In this document: positions 58,701 through 64,000 of the stretch, in pieces
Layout: each line of letters begins with the position of its first letter
Numbering within the stretch: position 1 is the stretch's first letter
NCBI RefSeq assembly: GCF_964355755.1
Contig: NC_092670.1
Span: 20,707,201 to 20,771,200, forward strand
DNA: 64,000 bases
Direction of reading: 5' to 3'
Source: Antedon mediterranea
Taxonomy: Eukaryota; Echinodermata; Crinoidea; Comatulida; Antedonidae
Translations under genes and position numbers: made by a program
The notes under the pieces: model-generated
The model's database searches: none
What the model saw: only the letters and a program-made list of their open reading frames with translations
Told to the model about the DNA's origin: nothing

Positions 58701-61700
58701 GTAACATGGTTAAAGCGGAACACCCATTCTGGGACCACCACTGAAATACTGTATCTGGTATTTAATAGTGGTACCTGAAACATTTAATTTCACTGCATTA
58801 AAGAAAAAGCAAGCATATATTAGATCCCTTAAAAGCATAGCAAATTACAAATGAAAGCAATACTCTATCTCGTCATTTTTAAGCGAAGGAATAGTTCACC
58901 AAACAGCAAGTGTAATAAGTAAACCAATGCTCTCTAAAATGATCTTTATAGTAAAGGTAGCAGAGATGTTAGAGCTAAGATTTTAACCCTTTAAACTGGT
59001 TCCTAAAAGCAAAAGTCACACTTCATTTACACAGCTTAATTGGTGTGGCAATAACATTAACATAAATTTATTTCCCTAAATAGATAAAAATATTAATATT
59101 ATGAGAACACCTCAAAAAGATGACAATGGTTATTTTTTTAATTTTATGATTTTCTTACGTAATACACACCATGTACGTAAAATGTAGCAATGTACACATT
59201 AAACAACATAGAAAAATGTTAACAATTAGCATATCAAACATGATTACAACAACAATAATAAAAATAAACTGAAACTGAAATGTTATTTTAATTCCTTTAC
59301 CCTTACCTTATTTGCCGGTAAAAGTCCCTTAGATCTTAAAATGCTTAGTGCCTCGGAACGATGATCAACAGCAGGAGCTGATTGGCCGTCAGCACTCGTC
59401 TCAGTTGCCAGTGGTGGAGGGGGTGGGGGTGGTGGTGGTCCTGGAGGAAACTTACTGGAAGGTGGTGCTGGTGGTGGAGGTGGTGGAACTGACGGTGTTT
59501 CAGATGGTTTAACTGGATCTGGAAATCTTTTATTAAAAGTGACTCCATTATTGCGGAGTTTTTGGAGTGCCAATGTGTGATCATCAACCTTTCTTTGAAA
59601 AGACGCTCCTCTTGATAACTTTGTCTTTGGTTTGGTCGGTGGTTTTGGAGGAGGTAATTTCGATGATGTACCATTACTGTCTCTTCTTTCTTTCATTACA
59701 CTTGCACGTTTTCTTATCTGCTCTAAATGGTCTTGTGGATCCACTGGAGCGCTTTTGATAGTGCTTTTGATCTCTGAAGTGGATTTTTCAACTGGTTTCA
59801 ATCCAACAGCACCATTACGTGGTGGCCATACCACTTTTCCAACTCGAATTGTCCTCGCTCGGTCATCATCAAGATCAACAACCTTCCCACGTTTCATCAG
59901 CAGTAAATTTTCGTTAAATGGAGGAGGTGGTGGAGGTGGCGCTGGAACGCCTGGTGGTGGAGGTGGCGCTGGAACTCCTGGTGGGTTTGTAACTACTAAT
60001 AAAGGGGAGACATGTGGAGAAATAGTTGGTGAAACCAATACATCGGTGTACTCTGGTGTCGTATCTGTCTTAATGTTGACAACAGTTTTGTTGAATTGTA
60101 GCTTCTTGTTATTATCATGTCTGTCGTTAGGATTGAGCATGGCACTTTTTAGCTTTAGGCCAGATGTGCTAGGCTCTGCTGCAGGCATGCTGAATCCTGT
60201 ACTTGGCTGGCTCATCATTGTTTGTAACATGGTCTGTTGCTGTTGAATCTGCTGTTGTTGGGCCTACAAAAACAATTAAAATTAATAAACAATTGTATAA
60301 TTTGTAATAATGTAAATGGTTATAGCTAGCTTTGTTGGCGGTTTTCAGTTTTGATTTAGGTCTAGTTCTCAACACAAACTTATAACCACAGGTCTAGAAA
60401 AATTTGGAGTTAAAGTTGTAACACAAGTTATAGAATGAGTAAGAATCTAAAATGTCATTCGATGATGGTCACAATTCTCAGATACTAACTGCAATTGTCT
60501 GTTGGTTCATTAAAGCTTGTTGCTGCATCATTTGTTGTAGAGCTTGAGTTGAAGGGTCAATGATTGGCTGGGTCATGGCTGGTTGCATCGCTGGTTGCAT
60601 TGCTGGCACTGTAAGACAAATACAATCAAATAAAAAATACCTACTGAAGACAAACAGTAATAAGTAGGTAGCAGGTAACAAAACATTTTTACTAGATTTA
60701 TAAACATAAATTCATATAACTTAAAATTACCTTGCATTTGGTAGCCATTCATAGTGGGTACTGTGGCATAGCCTAAAGTTATACAATAGAAAGCAAAATC
60801 AGGATGAATATCTAGGAGTGCTGTGATTGGAGAATGCCAATGAGATCATGCAGGTGTTGCATTCAATTGATTTAGTCTTATAGGGAGTTTTTGATTTGTG
60901 ACAAACTACGCATTTAGTTTTTGGTTGAGGAAGCACAGCCGACATCATTTAGACAATAAATTAAAATGCTGTAACCAGTTCCAAGGTTGTTGCAAAATGA
61001 GCGCTTCCTAAATTAAAAAAAACTACAATTTGTTGACAACCAAGAGCTACCCTAGAACAATTAAAAAGAACTTGAAATAGGTCTATGAAAACTATTATGT
61101 GCATTTAAAAGAATCATTAACAACCCACCACTATGCACAGAGCAAAGGAATCATACTTACCCTGCATTGCTGGTACACCTGCAGGCATCATGCCTGGTAC
61201 CATTCCAGGGGCCATCATTCCAGGGGCCATCATTCCAGGGGCCATAGTCATGCTTGGCTGTGCAGCCATATTGATCATTGTGGGTTGCTGAGGGACTGTG
61301 ATAGGAGGTACAGAAGAAATTATGGACAGTGCAAAGAGATAGATAGACAATGGGTAAAAGACTGCTGTATATAGCTTAAGGAAGATGTGCTTCATATAGG
61401 GTACAATAAGAAATTATCAATGCGAGTGATAAACAATGGATACAAGAAATACAGGCCCAATTCACAGAATATAGCGCGATAAACCAAATTTTTAAAGTCA
61501 GAGTTAAACGGTCAGAAACACAAGATGGTTGGTTTAAAGCTAAATATTTTGCAATTTTAACTGTGAATTGAGCTTGAATCCAATTTTCTCGAAAGTTTTC
61601 TAGACATTATAATATGGATGTCAACATAAACCAATCTACATTACTTTATGCAAGTCAAGTTCACTCAAATTACCAATCATGCAGTTTGAAAGTGCATACT

Positions 61701-64000
61701 AATATAAAACATCAACAGTTCTTTTACAATTTTCAAGTTTACTATGTGCATGTTAGAAGAATATAATTACTACATTTAAATAAAAATGGTACCTTGGTAC
61801 ACTGGTGTCTGAACGTATCCTGGTGGACCTTTCCCACCTCCTTTCAAACGTTTTTCCAATTGCGACGGACTAAGAAGATCTCCAGTCTCAAGTACAGGAT
61901 TAAATACATCATCTACATAGCTATCCAGTTGAGATCGTGTTCCACCGTAAGGAATGGGAACACTTCGGATTTTCTTCCCGACAGACATGGCCGATTTCGC
62001 TGCGGATGAGTGTACACTTTCAGCATCACTAGATGAGGAGTGTGGATGAGATTCTACAATCGTGGGTAACTGATGAGGAGTTGGCGATCCATACCCCAAA
62101 TGATACGGTTGAACCATTTCGTCATCCATGTCATAGTCGGGATAGGGTGTTTCGGGAATACTGGAAACACTGTTATCAGAAGGGGCGCGACCGTTCCAAC
62201 GAGCTGCTGGTTGGTAATTGGGCATGACAACATCACCTTCCAGTAAAGCATCTATGTCTTTACCAGATCTATGAATCAAAAAATAATTCAGTGTAATTAA
62301 TTATTATTATTAGTTCATTTTACAAGTTTAGGCAGACTATATCTCCATCAGGCACCACTGTTTAACTAAGCTATCTATTGTAAGAAATGTTATCATTTTT
62401 AATAGTTATAATATAGAAATAAAAATTAATTTGACTTCTGGAAAACGAAATGATTTTGATGAAAAATTATGTATCACCTTGTTCTTGACATTCGCTTTCT
62501 TTGAGCTGTGGTCATATGAACCGTTTCAGAGGACACCAGGAAATTTGACTCCTGCTCCTGGAGACCTGGTGGTAACTCCATCTCACCAATAAGATCCAAG
62601 ACGTAGTCAAAGCCAGAGAGTTCATAGCGTACTGTACCTTCCTGGAGTTGCAGAGACCATCCTTGTAGGTTCTTTTCACTGCCTCTGTGGTATTCAGAAC
62701 ATAAGAAATTTATAATTTTTGTTTAGGCCGGTGTCTGTAAATTAGTTTTACATTCATCTGAATGATGGATGAAACTAAGCCAAGGACTGTCTAAAGCACC
62801 TATGATTGGTCCTAACATTGGATCATGGGCTTCTCTCGTCTGGTGCCCTCTTTTACCACAGGAGAGGCATGGGTCAATACGTCTGAGGCAGACACTAGAT
62901 GCAGGGGATGCCATAAAAGCTCTAACAAGGCCCAACGTTCTTTCGGTGACCTGACAAGAACTGGTGTTTCAACGTGATAAAGCCGTATTTAAGAAATTTA
63001 TAAACACCTTCAAATTTGGGTTAACTTTATTGTCGACGGATATACTATGCTCCATTTCAAATAGCAATGAGGAAGGTTCATAAAAATTTAATTGGTACAT
63101 ACCTGGCTTTTAGGGCCGATGCCACCAACTCTTCACCCGTTGTCCAAGAGTGTACTTGCACGGTGATTTCTTGACCATCCATAAAGGACAACTTCAAAGC
63201 CATCCTAGAACGCAGTCGATGTGCCTTCCACTCAAGGAGTGTCGATGGATACATACGAGCTACACCAAAATCGAGGGCATATGGGTTTATGTTGAGTAGC
63301 TTGTGTTGACAGTAGGATTTAAAACCGTTGTATGCATGGTCTGAAACATATCTAAACCAAAAAGGTTGCGGTTAATGATTGCTTTAATTCTCTTGTGTGT
63401 ACTGGTGTTTATTTATTAATAGATATGAGAAAGGAAATCTGTCCACACTCGTAAAAACGAAAACAGCTAATTTCACTTCACAGTATCCTTTTAAAAGCAT
63501 TGGTCATTGGTTTAAATCTCCTACAGTGATACTTACTTCAGAAGGTATTTATAAAGTTTCTTCGATGGAGGTACACAGCCTAGCAGATTAGCCATCAAAA
63601 TCCAGCCTCGTTCATTCTCAGCTTCAGATGGGTTTCCAAACGTTTGGTTGCATAGTTGGCTGTAGATTTCATCTGTTAGCTTTGGGTAGTTTAAGCCCTA
63701 AAGAGACAATGTTAATTATGTTATACCATGATTTTGACAAATTAACACACCTTTAAAAAAATGGAATATTCCAGGCAAATTATAAAAATACATTCTCTAT
63801 AATTAGAATATTGATTATATCAACATTTGGCCTTATTCACAAATTGACACACCTTGCAAGAAAATGGAACATTCCAGGCTAATTATATAAATACATTTCT
63901 CAATATCTATAATTAGGATATTGATCATGAACACACTTTACCTCCTGTACAATAAAATTGCCATAGATGTTTGCTGTGTTTTTTTCCATCTGCTGGTCTC
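46718..64000 (-). CDS. MYO15A-like: Unconventional myosin XV, C-terminal 1851 residues (31 exons; 5' part beyond the window)
   Basis: Exons, right to left: 63942-64000 (partial), 63537-63697, 63103-63351, 62478-62684, 61793-62268, 61161-61295, 60731-60772, 60490-60608, 59307-60263, 58415-58513, 58001-58093, 57335-57466, 57113-57248, 56865-56995, 56455-56570, 55897-55990, 55567-55732, 54558-54652, 53013-53054, 52471-52556, 52070-52146, 51665-51796, 51406-51500, 51050-51132, 50485-50716, 49724-49898, 48970-49130, 48716-48849, 48144-48327, 47440-47523, 46718-47323. Every phase agrees. Order: MyTH4, FERM F1, long Gln/Met/Pro-rich insertion, FERM F2-F3, SH3, MyTH4, FERM, Ser-rich tail. This order is that of myosin XV, the actin motor that carries cargo to stereocilia or filopodia tips; myosins VII and X differ in order or lack the SH3. 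Motor and IQ motifs are not in the window. The protein ends MGYGSHK with no PDZ-ligand consensus. Confidence 0.93.
48002..48124. mobile_element. MITE family A, copy 4
   Basis: Ends GTCTACACTATCAAACTTTA and AGTTTGACAGTGTAGACAGA; interior with CATATCAC-like and ACCATATTTGGGCAC words. In a myosin XV intron. Confidence 0.7.
48423..48533. mobile_element. MITE family A, copy 5
   Basis: Short copy: AGCTCTGTCCACACTATCAA at the left and TTTTATAGTGCAGATAGAGC at the right, with GTGATGTGCCCATGGACATG inside. In a myosin XV intron, 300 bp from copy 4. Confidence 0.7.
49276..49555. repeat. Dispersed repeat family C, copies 2 and 3
   Basis: Two adjacent copies (about 49276-49400 and 49448-49555) of the 46530-46650 sequence: GCTGTTTTACTTAT, TTTTGTATCTCCAT, CCACTGATACCCACAGCATT, GTCATTTTTTCAGTAATTT. 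In a myosin XV intron. Confidence 0.75.
50485..52556 (-). other. Myosin XV: second MyTH4 domain
   Basis: From GKFSMLEFAMRHFRES (52471-52556) through SKQTQRSIEEYEELIRFS, ALMQVMGDYP and YPELVDEIFCHLIKQTTAN to CGWRMFVFFSSYFQPTN and LLKPYLYEYLSS. These are the standard MyTH4 landmarks in the standard order. Confidence 0.9.
51180..51343. mobile_element. MITE family A, copy 6
   Basis: GCTCTGTCTACACTCAAACT at the left, AGTTTGATAGTGTAGATAGA at the right, with two tandem AAATATGGTAGTGATATG units inside. In a myosin XV intron between the 51406 and 51132 exons. Confidence 0.75.
53055..54557. other. Largest myosin XV intron in the window
   Basis: 1.5 kb intron between the SH3 and second-MyTH4 exons. 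It holds one fragment of repeat family B (about 53405-53515). Otherwise AT-rich sequence with nothing recognised. Confidence 0.6.
54770..54860. repeat. Dispersed repeat family B fragment
   Basis: CAATTAAGGAGACACATTGT followed by GTGTCCTTTTAATAGGAGTT: the two halves are roughly inverted, as in a small MITE. Confidence 0.5.
55387..55443 (-). CDS. Candidate 57-nt cassette exon inside the myosin XV SH3
   Basis: Preceded on the minus strand by a good pyrimidine tract (CCCTCAATCTTTGCTGCAG) and followed by a weak donor GTTTCC. Its length is a multiple of three and its phase 1 matches both neighbours. It would add GHRLRLRNHGFRQYFIKQ-like basic residues where the n-Src loop lies. The SH3 is complete without it. 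Confidence 0.35.
56690..56835. repeat. Dispersed repeat family B copy
   Basis: CTCCCTCCTTTGGGATATC at the left, CCCCTATTAAGGGGACACTT at the right. In a myosin XV intron. Confidence 0.5.
57335..62268 (-). other. Myosin XV: low-complexity insertion between FERM lobes F1 and F2
   Basis: Nine exons encode about 670 residues. In order they are an acidic/Ser-rich segment, a Met-Ala-Pro-Gly repeat (APGMMAPGMMAPGM, exon 61161-61295), and PAMQPAMQPAM plus Gln-rich stretches (60490-60608). A 319-residue exon (59307-60263) follows with two polyproline blocks and three DH..L..(L/I)R motifs, then Ser/Pro linkers. The F2 lobe resumes with MYSVTNWQLAIRKEVF. Confidence 0.85.
57534..57682. mobile_element. 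MITE family A, copy 7
   Basis: GCTCTTTCTACACTATCAAA at the left, TTGATAGTGTAGACAGAGCC at the right, with CCATATTTGGGCACATCACT units inside. In a myosin XV intron. Confidence 0.75.
62478..64000 (-). other. Myosin XV: end of first MyTH4 and FERM lobe F1
   Basis: MyTH4 signatures: LTDEIYSQLCNQTFGNPS, ERGWILMANLLGCVPPS and KKLYKYLLK. The F1 ubiquitin-like lobe is seen in LKLSFMDGQEITVQVHSWTT and GEELVASALKAR, followed by WSLQLQEGTVRYELSGFDYV. The start of MyTH4 is cut by the window edge. Confidence 0.9.

Noticed and set aside
59632-60246. 204-codon plus-strand ORF with Gly runs
   Set aside because: Antisense shadow of the polyproline exon of myosin XV.
61099-61374. 91-codon plus-strand ORF rich in His/Gly/Arg
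   Set aside because: It is the antisense shadow of the Met-Ala-Pro-Gly exon of myosin XV.

Overview
This window is intron-rich, AT-rich animal nuclear DNA. It shows short exons with GT-AG introns, metazoan-specific domain architectures, tRNA-derived SINEs, TA-flanked MITEs and a satellite array. Nothing in it is prokaryotic. The gene repertoire and the repeat style (GGCCTA-rich patches, many small inverted-repeat elements) suggest a marine invertebrate deuterostome such as an echinoderm. That placement is an inference from style, not proof.

Five protein genes were assembled exon by exon; every intron phase closes and every model keeps one reading frame. (1) Plus strand, 2945-26817: a cytohesin (Arf GTPase exchange factor; coiled coil, Sec7, PH), 13 exons, 450 aa. 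A short alternative first exon at 9641-9671 would give a 394 aa product of canonical cytohesin length. (2) Minus strand, 31846-29334: COQ7, the mitochondrial diiron hydroxylase of ubiquinone synthesis, 5 exons, 205 aa. (3) Plus strand, 34592-35825: a 307 aa multi-pass membrane protein of an uncharacterised invertebrate family with a faint TspO-like look. (4) Plus strand, 37074-42888: an 867 aa adhesion-GPCR-like receptor (signal peptide, SEA-like, hormone-receptor-like and GAIN regions, a GPS lacking the cleavage residues, 7TM), 13 exons. (5) Minus strand, from the right edge to 46718: the C-terminal 1851 residues of an unconventional myosin XV, 31 exons. It carries a MyTH4, a FERM split by a roughly 670-residue Gln/Met/Pro-rich insertion, an SH3, a second MyTH4-FERM and a Ser-rich tail. 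Its motor lies beyond the window.

The genes do not form a pathway. COQ7 and the membrane-protein gene are divergent, and cytohesin and COQ7 converge. The GPCR and myosin genes also converge, on a 3.8 kb intergenic region holding the most striking non-coding structure: a tandem array with a 198-199 bp period in which each unit contains two hairpin-forming dyads. A 430-460 bp sequence occurs once inside and once after this array.

Introns and spacers hold at least seven copies of one TA-flanked MITE family, one complex TIR element, a near-perfect 180 bp palindrome, two SINE families, several minisatellites and a series of small duplications that copied splice sites. All calls were made by reading; no alignment, database search or folding was run.
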